From Metaphire vulgaris (lineage: Eukaryota; Annelida; Clitellata; Crassiclitellata; Megascolecidae): 64,000 bases of DNA. Position 1 is the first letter of the stretch. Each line of letters starts with the position of its first letter. The stretch lies in contig CM030869.1 in NCBI GenBank assembly GCA_018105865.1, positions 5,735,525 through 5,799,524 of the forward strand, in the 5' to 3' direction. Positions 9,517 to 20,859 of the stretch are shown piece by piece. A program made the position numbers and the translations under genes. The notes beneath the pieces were generated by a model, which had not been told where the DNA came from, made no database searches, and worked only from the letters and a program-made list of their open reading frames with translations.

Positions 9517-9806
9517 CTGAGAATATTTCCCCTTATTCCACAGGCCTTCAGTTTATCAGCCAGCCTTATGTGTGACACTTTATCAAAAGCTTTGTCAAAA
9601 TATAAGTATATTATGTCTACTGCCTTGCCCTCATCTAGTTTATCAAAAACCTCCTCCAGAAAGTCCAACAGGTTGGTCAGGCATGAACGCCTTTTTGTAA
9701 ATCCGTGCTGACTATCTTTAACAATTTTATGCCTAGTCAAATGTTTAAAAATGCTCTCTTTCAGTATTTTCCCCATAACTTTACCAATTATAGAAGTTAG
9801 GCTCAC
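9396..9806 (-). pseudogene. CR1-type RT motifs 1-A
   Basis: SLTSIIGKVMGKILKESIFKHL, then DSQHGFTKRRSCLTNLLDFLEEV, then DIIYLYFDKAFDKVSH. The last is RT motif A with the catalytic Asp in YFDKAFD. A shift near 9400 sends the frame out before motif B. Confidence 0.8.
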
Positions 9807-10543
9807 TGGTCTGTAATTGCTTGGTTCACTTCGTTTTCTCTTCTTGAGCAGTGGGCTGACTAATGCATCTCTCCAGTCTTGTGGTACTACTCCGGGTCTG
9901 AGTGATTAATTGATTATCAAAGCAATTGAATGTCATTTCATTTCGAACCTCGTAAAGAAACTCGGATGTAAGCCATCTAATCCTGGGCTCTTGTCTGTCT
10001 TTAAATTGGTCAAAACCTTGATAACACATTCTTTTGCACATACTGTCAGCATTTCTTCCTCGTTTCCATCGAACACAATTTTTGCTTCTGGCATAGTATT
10101 TGTATTTTCCTCTGTAAATACTGAAAAAAATAGTTATTTAGAATCTGTGGAGTTTCTACATCGTCTGTTATTGTACATCCTGCGCTGTCCAAGAGAGGAC
10201 CGACTGTGTCCTTTCGTCTCAACTTTCTATTACAATATTTGTAGAAACTTTTACTGTTCTGTTTTATATTTATCTTTTATATTATTTTATATTGACGTTG
10301 CAATTAACAACGAAACATTTTATTAAAAGCGGTTGATCTTTCAGGTCCCTTCTCTTGAACATGTAACACCGCTTCTACGAGACTTACACTGGCTATCAAT
10401 GCCTGAGCGGATTGAGTTTAAGTTGGCAACGCTGGCTTATCGCTGCCTGAACGGTATTGGCCCAGAGTACCTGACGACGGAATTAGTACGAGTCGCAGAT
10501 CAGGCAAGTCGGCGTCGCCTGAGATCTGCTGGAACTGCTTCTC

Positions 10544-11564
10544 CTACACGAGGGCACGACTGCAAGAGTGCGCATCAATGGCATGCTATCTGAGACATTC
10601 TTCACTGCCTCAGGAGTCCGTCAGGGCTGTGTCCTGGCTCCAGCACTCTTTTGCAGGGCTATGGACTGGATCCTGGAGCATGCTATTGACCAGACCGGGA
10701 TCACCCTACAGGAACATAGCTTCTCCGACCTAGACTACGCTGACGACGTTGCTCTTCTGGAAACGTCCGTTAAGAACCTAGAAACATCACTCAATCAGAT
10801 TGAGTCGACAGCCTCCAAACTAGGGCTACATGTGTCCTGGACAAAAACCAAGCTGCAGAATCTAGGTTCTGGAGGAGACGCAGGAGACATATATGTTAAT
10901 GGACACCAGGTGGAAAATGTGTCAGAATTCACTTACCTGGGTAGTGTCCAGAGTTCTGATGGCAGGTGTCAGCGGGACATTACTCGCAGAATCGGCATAG
11001 CTGCATCTGCCATGAGATCTCTTCAAAATTTATGGCGCCAAAGACAGATACAGCAGCTCGGTACTAAGATCCGAATTTATCAGTCCTGCGTCCTGCCAAT
11101 TCTCCTATATGGTTCTGAGACTTGGACTCTGCTTACACGAGACTCTGAAAGACTACAGGCATTCCATATGCGCTGCCAGAGACAGATTCTCTGCATTCGC
11201 TGGTTCGACTTCGTGACCAACGAAGCAGTCTCCAAACAGACTGCCCTCCTGCCAGTGACAGAAATTATCACGCGACGCCGTCTGTCGCTCTTCGGTCACG
11301 TGGCTCGCCAGGACAAGAACATTCCGGCCCATCGCGCTCTTGCCTGCGCCATTGCTCGACGCACCGAGACGCGTCCTCCTCCGAGCTGGAGAAGACCTCC
11401 TGGCAGACCACGCCGTACATGGCCCCAGCAGATCGGCGATGGTCTTCCTTCCACAATTTTTCATGAATGGCATTCAGCCATCGGTCGCGGTCACAACTCG
11501 CGCAACACGAGATTGGCACAACGGACCTCTGTCGTCCATGTGAACAAATGAATGAATGAATGAA
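10544..11564 (+). mobile_element. RTE-like LINE, 5'-truncated, with AATG tail
   Basis: Inserted into the L2 copy with target duplication tgcttctc (10536-10543 and 11565-11572). It ends in a short (AATG)n tail. It carries one long open frame from inside the RT palm to its C-terminus. Confidence 0.85.
10568..11551 (+). pseudogene. RTE-like reverse transcriptase C-terminal half
   Basis: 327 codons without interruption. ASGVRQGCVLAPALF is motif B and LDYADDVALLE is motif C with intact YADD. Then come SEFTYLGSVQSSDGRCQRDITRRIGIA, LYGSETWTLLTRDSERLQAFHMRCQRQIL, and an Arg/Pro-rich GRPRRTWPQQ tail, the order seen in RTE-type LINE proteins. The endonuclease and RT fingers are absent because of 5' truncation, so it is a dead-on-arrival copy, but the absence of stops suggests a fairly recent insertion. 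Confidence 0.85.
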
Positions 11565-11801
11565 TGCTTCTCTGGTTGTTCCGTTGATGCGCCTTCGTAC
11601 TGTAGGCGATCGTGCCTTTCCCGTGACTGCTGCAAGGGCATGGAACCTCCTGCCTTCTTCAGTTCAACTCTCCCTCTCCCTAACGCCAGACACCTTGAAG
11701 AAGAGACTCAAAACTTGGCTATTTCGCACGAACTATTGTAACTTATAATCTGTAATGTGTCCACGCAGTCACTGTATTAGTTGCTACATAAATCTCTACG
11801 T

Positions 11802-11804
<3 letters not shown>

Positions 11805-11883
<79 letters not shown>
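11805..11883. repeat. (TAA)n microsatellite, L2 tail
   Basis: About 26 TAA units follow the L2 3' UTR and abut the gypsy relic directly. Confidence 0.9.
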
Positions 11884-11884
<1 letters not shown>

Positions 11885-12668
11885 GCCGACAAGACAGCGT
11901 TCGTCACCAGGAAAGGTTCTTTTCGCTGGAGGAGAAGAATGCTCATGGGTCTGGCCGCAGCCACGGCCACCTTCCAGAGAACTATGGGGCTACTCCTGTT
12001 AGGATTGAACTTCAGCCTGTGCCTCGTCTATTTAGACGATGCACATCGTATTTGGTGACTACCCAGAACGACACTTACAGAGATTGCGAGATGTAGTCGA
12101 ACGACTGAGGACTGCTCAACTAAAACTGAAAGTCGAGAAGTGGAGGTTAATGAATCGTCGAGTCGAGTTCCTCGGACACGTCATCTCAGACGAAGGAGTT
12201 GCTGTGGATAAGAGTAAGATCGAGAAGGTCGCATCATGGCCTGTACCCACGAACTTGAGAGAGTTGAGAGCCTTCCTAGGACTGTGCTCCTACTATCGTC
12301 GTTTCGTGTCCGAATTTTCGAACGTGGCCGACAGTCTGAGCCAATTTTCACGAAAGAACGTGAGATTCGCTTGGAACGATGAAAGAAAAGCCGCTTTCGA
12401 AACTCCCAAGAACAAATTTACCACTGCACCAATATTAGGTCTACCGAACGACGACGACGAGTATGTGGTCGACACGGACGCGTCAGAATACGCTATCGGC
12501 GCGGTCCTTTCGCAACGACAAGACGGACGAGAAGTGGTCTTGGCCTATGGAATCCGACTACTTTATCGAGCGAAAAGGAACTATTGCACGACAAGACGTG
12601 AACTCATCGCCGTGGTGTACTTCCTTAAATATTTTAAGACTTACCTTTTGGGAAGACCATTTGTCTAA
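11884..12668 (+). pseudogene. Gypsy RT (from motif 3) and RNase H
   Basis: The first frame gives FQRTMGLLLLGLNFSLCLVYLDD (catalytic YLDD). After a shift near 12036 the second frame gives VEFLGHVISDEGVAVDKSKI, LRAFLGLCSYYRRFV and TTAPILGLPNDDDEYVVDTDASEYAIGAVLSQ. This is the RT thumb followed by the first RNase H motif (DTDAS). RNase H normally continues FGTK...HAALQWL. That piece sits in another frame from about 12668. Confidence 0.85.
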
Positions 12669-13008
12669 AGACCGATCACGCCGCCCTGCAATGGCTGCAG
12701 CGCACGCCGGATCCGATTGGCCAGCAAGCCAGATGGCAGGAGTGTTTTTCCGAATTTCGATTCAAGATTATTCATCGACCAGGAAGGTCCCATTTTAATG
12801 CCGATGGAATGTCCCGACGATCGTCTTCTCCTCAGGAAGCAACCGTTGCAGCAGTGACGCAGCGATCAAGCGAAGCCGATGAGAACCTATGCCTCGCTAC
12901 AGAGCAGAAGAGAGACCCGCTATTGAAGAAGCTTCGGGAATTTATCACCAACGGAGCTCCCGAGCTAGATGAGATATTGATGTGTGATGAGGACACAAAG
13001 ACGATGTG
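12669..13008 (+). pseudogene. Gypsy RNase H C-terminus and linker
   Basis: After a shift the plus frame reads TDHAALQWLQRTPDPIGQQARWQECFSEF, then IHRPGRSHFNADGMSRR. These are the final RNase H block (HRPG...NADGMSR) and the start of the spacer before integrase. The spacer ends in a TGA at about 13007. Confidence 0.8.
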
Positions 13009-13024
13009 ACACATCCGGGAGCAA

Positions 13025-13564
13025 GTGTCCGTAGAAGATAGCACACTGTACAGGAATCGACACGACGGAGTACGACAAATCCTGCTTCCAAAGTCAATGC
13101 GAAAGGATTTCCTCCGCATGTGTCACATAGGCCTGACCGGCGGACACCTTGGAGTGCGCCGTACGCGAGCGCAAGTCCGTTGCCGATCCCAGTGGTTCGG
13201 ATGGTCGAACTTAATGTTTTGCAGATCATGCGAACAATGTGCTAGATACTGGCAGGGGAAGACGCCGAAACAAGCCAAGCTCCAACCGGTGCTGTGCGGC
13301 GCTCCCTGGGAAGTACTTTCCGTCGATGTAACAGGCCCACATCCAAGGTCCAGTAAGGGTTACATATACATCCTGACGATGATGGATTATTTTACGAAGT
13401 TTGTAGAAATAGTACCGCTTCGCAACCAGGAGGCCACCACACTGGCCAAGGTGATTGTTGAGAGAATTTGTGCGGTGTATGGCACTCCTTTGAGACTGTT
13501 ATCAGACCGTGGCCCATCATTTGAATCTGAAGTTTTCCAAGAGATGTGTAAAATGTTGGTTTAG
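13025..13564 (+). pseudogene. Gypsy integrase, zinc-binding and core domains
   Basis: CHIGLTGGHLGVRRT and CRSCEQCARYWQ form the HHCC zinc-binding domain. VLSVDVTGPHP carries the first catalytic Asp, and RLLSDRGPSFES the second. A TAG ends the frame at 13564. The third catalytic residue follows in the next frame (SNGLIERYHRTMN, Glu present). 179 codons, about half an intact integrase. Confidence 0.85.
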
Positions 13565-14269
13565 AAAAGATACGCACCACCAGTTATGAGCCGAGATCAA
13601 ACGGTCTCATAGAGCGTTACCATCGGACAATGAATGCCATGATCGGGAAGATCGTCGCAGATAACCACCGCGATTGGCACGACGTCCTGCCGACTGTCCC
13701 TGCCGCAGTCGCGCCTCGATTCACGAAAGTACTGGGTATAGTCCCAACTACCTCATGTTCGGCAAGGAGAATCGGATGCCAGTGGACATCGTCTACGGGT
13801 CGACGACGCCCCTCGACGACCCCGATATTCCTCGATATATCCAGGAGCTGAAGGATAACCTGACGTACTCTTACGAATTGGTGCGCCGTAACTTGAGAAT
13901 AGCAGACGAACGACATAAAAAGAATAATGATATGAACGTGCGTGTCAAGCATTTCGCAGTAGGTGACAAGGTCTGGGTATTTGCACCACGCAAGCGCCAG
14001 CGTCACTATCCCAAGTGGGAAAAGTATTATCGGGACCGTTTGTCGTCATCGCCCAACCGGATCCTTTAAACTTCAGAGTTCAAAAGCTGTCCAAGGGACG
14101 AAGATTTGTCACGCATGTGGATAAACTTTCGCGTTATGTACCTTTTGAAGCCGACGAACCACCCAGCCCGCGTCCCAACTCTCCAGCTCTGCCCGCATCT
14201 GAGGAAGAGGCTGTTGACGCAGACGGAAAACCAACGCCGCATGATCGGACGGACCTGATAGAGGAATAA
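13565..14269 (+). pseudogene. Gypsy integrase C-terminal part
   Basis: Three overlapping frames: the NGLIERYHRTMNAMIGKIV block with the catalytic Glu; then GYSPNYLMFGKENRMPVDIVYG with KHFAVGDKVWVFAPRKRQ; then SGPFVVIAQPDPLNFRVQK and THVDKLSRYVPFE. The GDKVWV...GPF...VHVDKL-like order is the integrase C-terminal (GPY/F) module. Two one-base shifts break it. Confidence 0.8.
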
Positions 14270-14660
14270 GTCCCTCGCAACCACGATGACTTGTCTCCGC
14301 CCGATCAGCCAGAGGAACCGACTGATGAGACGCGCCTTTCACCAGCGCCTCATAGGACGCTGCGTCTCGCGATCGCCTCGTCAGACCTGCACGTTACCGC
14401 GATTGACTCTCAGCCGCGGATCGTAGTTTATTGTTGTATAGAAGTATAACGTTTAGGTTCTTGTTTTGTGTCAATTCATAACTTGCGTTTAATTGATAGC
14501 TGTATTGCCCGGCTGTTTTGCTTCACCCGTATAGCCGATTGTGATGTTAGCCGGCTCATGTGAAGTTTTCTTTCAGTTTTATTCGTGTTCTTTTCTTTTC
14601 CACAATTCCTCCTCGGTCAGGACGGTCAAAGTACAAGTCAGGGACATTGTGGAGGAATTT

Positions 14661-16030
14661 TGATCTTACCTGTGTGTTTCATTTTTTATATGTGTATTTT
14701 CGCGTGTTCTTCTTATACGCGTTGATGTTAATGTTGATTAATGATTTCTATATAGCGATGTTTCACAGTATAGTCGCTAGAGTGTTGCGCCATAGCATTT
14801 TACTGTAGAGTTGACCGTTTTCAGTAATCAATATCGATTACTAATTAATAATAAAGTTAGCAATTCTTTAGTCATAATTCGTACACCAATAATTGGCAAT
14901 AATTCAAGAGTACTTACCAGTAAAATATTCAGTAGGTGGCGCTTTTCGTTTAAAAATGGCATACGATTTTTAAGTGGTGCCATTGCAAACCTTTTTATCG
15001 TAAGGAGCAAGAGTCTTAAGTATCGGCTCAGAGGAGCCTATGCAATTCGATTGTGTGAGCTATTGCTTGCGTCTAGAGCAATCGAAACGATCAAGACCCC
15101 GTATTGACCGTCTGAGGGATATGCAAGAGTTAATACAATATCTTCGCGGATCAAAACAATCTTCAGTCAATCGTGCAATTATGCTGGCAAAGATATATTT
15201 CAATAGTCAATCAATCGGCAAGCAAACAAACTTTATCCTCAGACATATCTGCGTGAATATCTGCAGAGCAAATAGTTTTTATCTTAACTATCAACAATGA
15301 TATACGGCTATGCAATGCTCAATAATAAGGCGTATCTATCTGCGCATATGTTCGCAGAATAATCAGTTCCTATAGGCAATGATAAAGAATAATGTGCCTC
15401 ATGTGACAGTCTGCCACCTTGCCGCCAAGGTGCTCCGGTCTGGCCGGAAATACGTACTACAAGGGTCGCATGCCCTTAAACTGGACAGGTAGTCCTACTC
15501 ATACACCTACTGACTGAATCAGTCTCGAGAGGCGGGTATGCCCACAAAAGATAAAACATCAGCGATGCGACTTGAAAGGAGTTGATAGACATGAGGTTGA
15601 GTACACAGTACAGAAGTACATTTAAATAGGTCGTATGTAACAGCCAATTGAGTTCTGAGTTGAGTACATTTGTAAATGGAAGTCTAGAGTCGGAAGGGAC
15701 TTAGAATAGGAAAGTCTGAAAGGTAGTGTACGACTTATAGCATCAGTGAGGTGCATAAGAATTGTACTTTCAGAAAGGGTACAAATACATAGGAGGTCGG
15801 CGACGTCGAGCACGTCGATAGATGAGGACTTCATAAGTCGGAATTATGCGTATTTTAAGCACACTTAAGAAGTAGAAAAAGAAGAAGAAAAAGTAGTCGG
15901 GAAGTACATTTTCAGTGTAGCTAGTCAAGTTCTTACAGAAACTCTACATGCTGCATAAGAACAAGAAATGGCCACACAAAGATATTTGACATACTGACTG
16001 GCGTGAGCATAGGCGGCGATCATGGGCGTG
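14661..16030. other. No recognisable gene
   Basis: Possibly the gypsy 3' LTR at the start (unproven). Bases 15400-15540 are GC-richer with the words ccgccaaggtgctccggtctggccgg, but no family is recognised. Bases 15590-15840 may be a faint antisense LINE remnant. Nothing else is supported. Confidence 0.4.
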
Positions 16031-16033
16031 TCG

Positions 16034-16053
16034 GGGGTGTCTAGACACCCCCA
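16034..16053. repeat. Perfect 20-base palindrome
   Basis: The sequence gggggtgtctagacaccccc equals its own reverse complement. A related cacccccac/gtgtcc stretch follows about 30 bases later. Confidence 0.9.
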
Positions 16054-16249
16054 CTTTTCAGCCAAAGAGGTGTCCAATAACAGCAGGACACCCCCACATA
16101 AACGCTTAAATTTGAGCATAAACGCGTAGAGCTTCTTAAAGTTTGGTCACGTAGATAACAAATGAAGTAGGTAACATAACCTGGACTACTTGAGGATCAA
16201 GGAAGCAGTGACTCAGACTATAATTATTCAAATTTCGGATCGTTGTTTA

Positions 16250-17290
16250 AAATGTTTAAACTTTCGCTATTGCGTCCCTCGGGTCCCATTTCATGGGAGG
16301 ACAGGACTCAGGATACCCCCAAGTTTCGTGGCAGATCGCCGCCTATGGGCGTGAGGCAAGGATGCACCCTTTCACCATTCCTATTTCTCATTGTTATGGA
16401 CTTCATCATGAAGAAGACCATATATGGTCCAAACTTTGGCTTAAAATGGGGTCAACACAGGCTGACAGACCTGGGCTTTGCCGATGACATTGCCTTGATA
16501 AGTGAAAGACAGACTACCCTACAAGAAATGACAGATGCGCTTTACGAAAACGGAGCAAAAGTTGGGCTCAAAATCAACTGTGAAAAAACGAAAGAGATGG
16601 TAGTGCACGGAGACCCACAAGTAACACCACTCACTGTTGATGGAAACCAAATTTAACGCGTTGAGACGTTCATCTATCTTGGCAGTAATCTTTCCTAGAA
16701 TGGTTACGTTGAGCATAGGCGGCGATGTAAATGTCAGAATTGGGAAGGCGTCAGCAGTATTCCGACGCCTCAACAAAATACGGAGGTGCAGCTCTATCAG
16801 CAAGAGGACCAAGCTGCGTCTATACTCTGTCATTGTAATAACGACTGCTCTGTATGCAAGTGAAACGTGGAAGAGGACGAAGAAAACTCAGCAGAAATTA
16901 GACGTTTTTACCGACGATACCGTCAGATCTTAGGAGTGACATGGGAAGATCATATGCTCAATGAGGAAGTTATGCGACTAACTGGCATGGACTCGCTACA
17001 CTGGACAGTAGACGAGCGCAGACGCATATATATTGATCACTTCTTGCGAATGCCACCGTCAAGACCCGCAGCTCAAGCAGTGAACTGGAGACCAGAAAAT
17101 GGGAGAAGAGGCAGAGGAAGACCGAGGAAAACATGACAGGACACTTTCGCCGAAGACATGAAAGAGATGGGGCTAGAGATGACCAAAGCAAGAGAAGTTG
17201 CCAATGACCGTACTGGCTGAAGAAGACTCGTCGCCCAATGTTCCAGAGGGAACGGGAGGATCTAAGTCTAAGTCTAAGTAAGTCAGGTTC
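16250..17290 (+). mobile_element. RTE-like LINE, RT C-terminal half
   Basis: MGVRQGCTLSPFLFLIVMDFIMK is motif B, and LGFADDIALISERQTTLQEM is motif C (FADD intact). Then GLKINCEKTKEMVV, VRIGKASAVFRRL, SETWKRTKKTQQKLDVF, and WEDHMLNEEVMRLTGMDSLHWTVDERRR...GRGRPRKT follow in three frames (16243-16656, 16637-16933, 16867-17136). It ends in a short (CTAAGT)n tail at about 17263-17284. It is 5'-truncated with several shifts and stops. Confidence 0.8.
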
Positions 17291-17329
17291 TTAGCTAAAA
17301 AGCTGAGAGGACAACGGCGTGCCTTAAAG

Positions 17330-17480
17330 TCGAGCGCACCCGGGTAGTGAGTTGAACGACGGCATTCTGAGTGTGAGGTGTTGGGTTCGATTCACTACAG
17401 TTTGAATATTGGCGAGCAAGGGCGACGTAGTAACCGGTGCCTGAGCGTGTGCCGTGTGTCGCTACATTACTGCTGAATTA
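17330..17480 (+). repeat. Possible tRNA-derived SINE
   Basis: gttgggttcgattc resembles a pol III B box, and gtagtgagttgaacgac about 35 bases upstream resembles a D-arm/A box. There is no tRNA cloverleaf good enough to call a gene and no clear tail. Alternatively a chance match. Confidence 0.35.
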
Positions 17481-17886
17481 TAGATCAACTTTCCAATTTT
17501 GCTTGGTAGATATGAATTTTTTTAAACGAAAAAAGTATTGAGTTAATTTAACTGCAAAAACTCACTGTTGGTAGAGATAGCAATGGACTGCTACCAGTTT
17601 TATTAGTAATCCTTGTTGACCATCAGCCAATCTGCTGCCGAGGATGAGAGGCGCAACAGTTGCCAGTTATGTCTTAGTAAATAAGCGTAGACCTTTGTTT
17701 TGCTCACCAGATATTGTCAGAGGTTAGTGACGTGATCTGTCAACCCAGGCTTACGCCACTGTGTCTATGTCTCCTTCCCTGTCAACGGGATTAAGATTAA
17801 TTTAATTTCAATGTTGTAAAGATGTTTGATGACTCCAGAACTGCTGATTTATTGTAGATGTCTTGATTAGTAAAGTTGGTGACTCG
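17481..17886. other. No recognisable gene
   Basis: AT-rich to mixed sequence. A fragment resembling a hAT-type end (cagtggcgtaagcctggg on the minus strand, near 17745-17765) is the only hint of structure. Confidence 0.4.
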
Positions 17887-18428
17887 CAGTGCTGCTAAAG
17901 ATACTTTTCAAATGTATCTTAGATACATATACAGATACATGTGAGTAAATGTATCAAAGATACTGATACTAGATACATGATATAAAAAGTATCGAGATAC
18001 AAATACAAATTGAAAGTATCTCGATACAAGATACTTTTTAAGATACTTTATTTAGAAGTTAGTATTGATAAAAAAATTCCAAGATGAGTTTGTTTAAAAA
18101 TAAACCTAGTACGGAGAAAATTAGTCATAGATGCAATGCAAATTTACAACCAAAGAGGTTGTCATATTAATCAAATTATATATCTCTTAATAATTTAGCT
18201 TAAAGTATATTTGAAATGTCCACACATCACCAATATCCAATATAGTCAACCTCTATCGAGAGTTTAAAAGTATCTTGTACCTAATTTAAATATACAGATA
18301 CAAATACTCTTTTTTGTATCTAACATACTGATACTAAATACTTTTGAAAAATGTATCTTGATACAAGATACAATATACTTTATTGTATCTAAGATACGTA
18401 TCTAGATAAATGTATCTTAGATACTTAA
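17887..18428. mobile_element. hAT miniature with GATAC/GTATC words
   Basis: Begins cagtgctgctaaagatac. Both arms are packed with gatac/gtatc words (for example aagatactttt, atgtatcttagatac), with an ordinary AT-rich middle. It is homologous over its length to the complete copy at 55478-56056. The right end stops at gatacttaa and lacks the final caacactg, because the L2 at 18429 starts there. Confidence 0.8.
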
Positions 18429-18682
18429 CTCGACAGCAACGCGACGCGTATGGTGTCAGCTTGACCCCGACGCGCTTCGACGATGTCTGCAGTCATCGGC
18501 GCTCTGCAATCCAGACGCGTGGGCGCCACTCGAAATTGACGACCTCGCGCAACTGTACGTCGAGCAGATCTCGCAAGTTCTGGATCGATTCATGCCAACC
18601 CGGTCCGTTACCTGCCGTCGTCGTCCTTCAGACCAGTGGTTTGACCAGGACTGTCGAGCGATGAAACTTTCTACCCGTAGGC

Positions 18683-20375
18683 TTGAGCGCGCAGCTAAAT
18701 AGGGCTGATCCGTCGAATGTTATGGCGGCAACAGCAGCTTGGCATGCTGCGCGGCGAGAATACAGAGAGCTGTGTAGTCGAAAGCGTGAATCGTTCTGGA
18801 TCAGGAAGGTTGACTCTGAACGCTCGTCACCGGCACAGCTGTGGCGCTCAATTGACGCTCTCCTTGGTCGCGGTAGAACTCCTGCGTCTGATGCCATCGG
18901 AGCGAACGAGCTACATGCGTTTTTCAATGACAAAGTTGCTGCCGTCCAAGCAGAAACTGTTGGGGCCCAACCCCCGTCGTTCACATCAGCGCCATCCACT
19001 TGTCGTTTTGAGCAGTTTAAGACACTCACCGTCGACGACGTCACTAAAACAGTTCGCGCACTGCCAGAAAAGCAGTGCTCAATGGATCCGATACCAATGC
19101 GGCTACTGAAGGAAAATGTCGACGTTCTAGCGCCGTTTTTGTTTGACCTATTCAACAAGTCGCTCACCTCTGGATTGGTTCCGCGCGCCTTCAAAGCTGC
19201 CTCCATAACACCATTGCTGAAGAAGGCGAATCTTGATCCAGCTGATGCGAAGTCATATCGACCAATCTCCAACCTGTCGGTATTGTCAAAGCTGCTTGAA
19301 CGACTAGTAGCGAAACAGATGATTGAATATCTGTCATCATCAGGGCTACTGCCAACATTGCAATCTGCATACCGTCAACATCACTTCACGGAGACAGCTG
19401 TGCTCAAGGTATTATCGGACATTCTACTTGCTGTCGACACAGGTAATCTCGTTCTGCTAATGATGCTCGACCTGTCAGCTGCATTTGACACTGTTGATCA
19501 CGCAATGCTGCTGCGACGCATGCAGACGACCTATGGGATTGATAACACTGTTTTGTGCTGGTTTTCATCATACCTCAAGGACCGCACTCAATATGTACGA
19601 TGCAGCTCCTCCAAGTCTTCCTCAACGCTAACTGTATGTGGAGTTCCACAGGGATCGGTTTTCGGGCCGATACTTTTTATGTTATATACTGCCGAATTGC
19701 AGGGGCTGTTCCAGAGACGCCAACTTCAATCACACTTGTATGCTGATGATACGCAAATCTATGGCACCTGTAAGCCGTCAGAGACTGCCCAGCTACAAAG
19801 CGAAATATCTGAATGTGTTGACGACGTCGGTGCATGGATGCAATCCAACAGGCTAAAACTTAACTCAGCAAAGACTGAGGCTTTGTGGTGCTCGTCTGCC
19901 CGGCGCCAGCACCACCAGATTCCTGTGACTGGAATACGCGTTGGCAGGGAGGTCGTCACGCCGTCCGCTTTTGTCCGCGACCTAGGCGTCTACATTGACG
20001 CCGACCTGTCGATGCGGTCGCACGTCACAAGAATTGTGTCTAGTTGCTTCGCAGTCCTAAGGCAACTACGCAGCATATGTAGGTCCGTCACACAATCGGT
20101 GATGCAATCACTCGTTGTTGCATTGGTGCTCAGTCGTCTAGACTACGGCAACTCGACGCTTGCTGGCGTCTCCGGTCACCTGATTGCAAAACTGCAGTCA
20201 GTCCTAAACGCAGCTGCCCGTTTGATTTTTGCAGCTCGGAAATACGATCACGTGACGCCTCTTCTACGCGAGCTACACTGGCTTCGTTTTTCGGAGAGGA
20301 TAGATTTCAAACTTGCTACGTTGGCATTTAAATGTCTCAATGGATTGGCGCGTCATACCTGGCAAACGCTTTCGG
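18683..20375 (+). pseudogene. L2-like reverse transcriptase (nearly intact)
   Basis: The open frame starts with a linker (AWHAARREYRELCSRKRESFW). RT motifs follow: SYRPISNLSVLSKLLERLV, LMMLDLSAAFDTVDH (motif A), CGVPQGSVFGPILFMLYTAE (B), HLYADDTQIYG (C, intact YADD), VRDLGVYIDADLSM, VVALVLSRLDYGNSTLAG and HVTPLLRELHWLRFSERIDFK. The frame is open for 613 codons, but after LNGLA (about 20350) the homology moves to another frame. The endonuclease is absent. Known relatives reverse-transcribe their own RNA at a nicked target; this copy cannot. Confidence 0.9.
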
Positions 20376-20601
20376 CCGCGTGTCTGATGTCAAAACTCGA
20401 TGCCACCTGCGCTCGGCGTCTACGACTGACGTTCTCGTGCCTCGAGTACGGCGTTCAACGATCGGTGGCCGTGCTTTTCCGGTCGCTGCTGCTCGTGTCG
20501 GGAATGGACTTCCGCCTCACGTGAGGTCATCAGCGACGCTGGAGACATTCAAGAAGCACCTTAAAACCGAGCTATTCATTAGATGCTATGATGTAGTGTG
20601 A
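20332..20601 (+). pseudogene. L2-like RT C-terminus (after frameshift)
   Basis: Continues the preceding protein in a new frame: SYLANAF, then CHLRSASTTDVLVPRVRRSTIGGRAFPVAAARVGNGLPPHVRSSATLETFKKHLKTELF and a stop. The usual ARVWNGLP shows Gly for Trp here. Confidence 0.85.
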
Positions 20602-20716
20602 CCACCTTTCTGTACTCATATAGGCAATTTCACTTCAATTCATTACTGTTTAATATTGTTATTGTTACGTGCCCTTGCAGTCGTTATACATTATGTCACG
20701 TTAATCTTGTCGTTCT

Positions 20717-20859
<143 letters not shown>

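Larger units (their letters stand above)
8555..10344 (-). mobile_element. CR1-type LINE, RT to 3' end
   Basis: Minus-strand pieces: linker with VIKVLTNLKTD-like sequence (10041-9826, frameshifted), RT motifs (9806-9396), palm (9516-9109), thumb (9128-8790) and C-terminus ending AFKGYLDKLGY (8841-8551). It differs from the L2 copies: it has SLTSIIGKVMGKILKESI and YINDIDEGLLSKISKFADDTK in place of the YADDTQ family motifs. At least four frameshifts. The bases at 8547-8554 beside its 3' end are the duplicated target of the hAT composite. Confidence 0.8.
10345..11804 (+). mobile_element. L2-like LINE 3' part, split by an RTE-like LINE
   Basis: The left piece (10345-10543) gives EHVTPLLRDLHWLSMPERIEFKLATLAYRCLNG...RLRSAGTAS. 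The right piece (11573-11748) resumes with VVPLMRLRTVGDRAFPVTAARAWNLLPSSV...LKKRLKTWLFRTN. The interruption carries an 8-base duplication, tgcttctc. The element is 5'-truncated and ends in an ATA/TAA microsatellite. Confidence 0.9.
11884..14660 (+). mobile_element. Ty3/gypsy retrotransposon, internal pol region
   Basis: Domain order RT - RNase H - integrase is that of Ty3/gypsy. Homology starts abruptly inside RT (ADKTAFVTRKGSF) right after an L2 tail, so gag, protease, the first RT motifs and the 5' LTR are absent. A purine-rich stretch with gtggaggaat near 14650 could be the polypurine tract. A following tgatctta would then start a 3' LTR, but with no second LTR its end cannot be placed. 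Several frameshifts and stops make this a relic. Confidence 0.85.
18429..20716 (+). mobile_element. L2-like LINE with a long RT frame
   Basis: Starts in the endonuclease-RT linker (5'-truncated) against the GATAC hAT, runs through an almost complete RT, and ends in a long TAA microsatellite. It is the best-preserved L2 RT in the window. Confidence 0.9.

Noticed and set aside
14661..15300. A defined gypsy 3' LTR
   Set aside because: A plausible polypurine tract and a TG start exist, but with only one LTR no end or duplication can be shown.
17330..17480. A functional tRNA gene
   Set aside because: A B-box-like and a D-arm-like stretch are present, but I could not pair an acceptor stem or anticodon arm. 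It is kept only as a weak SINE candidate.
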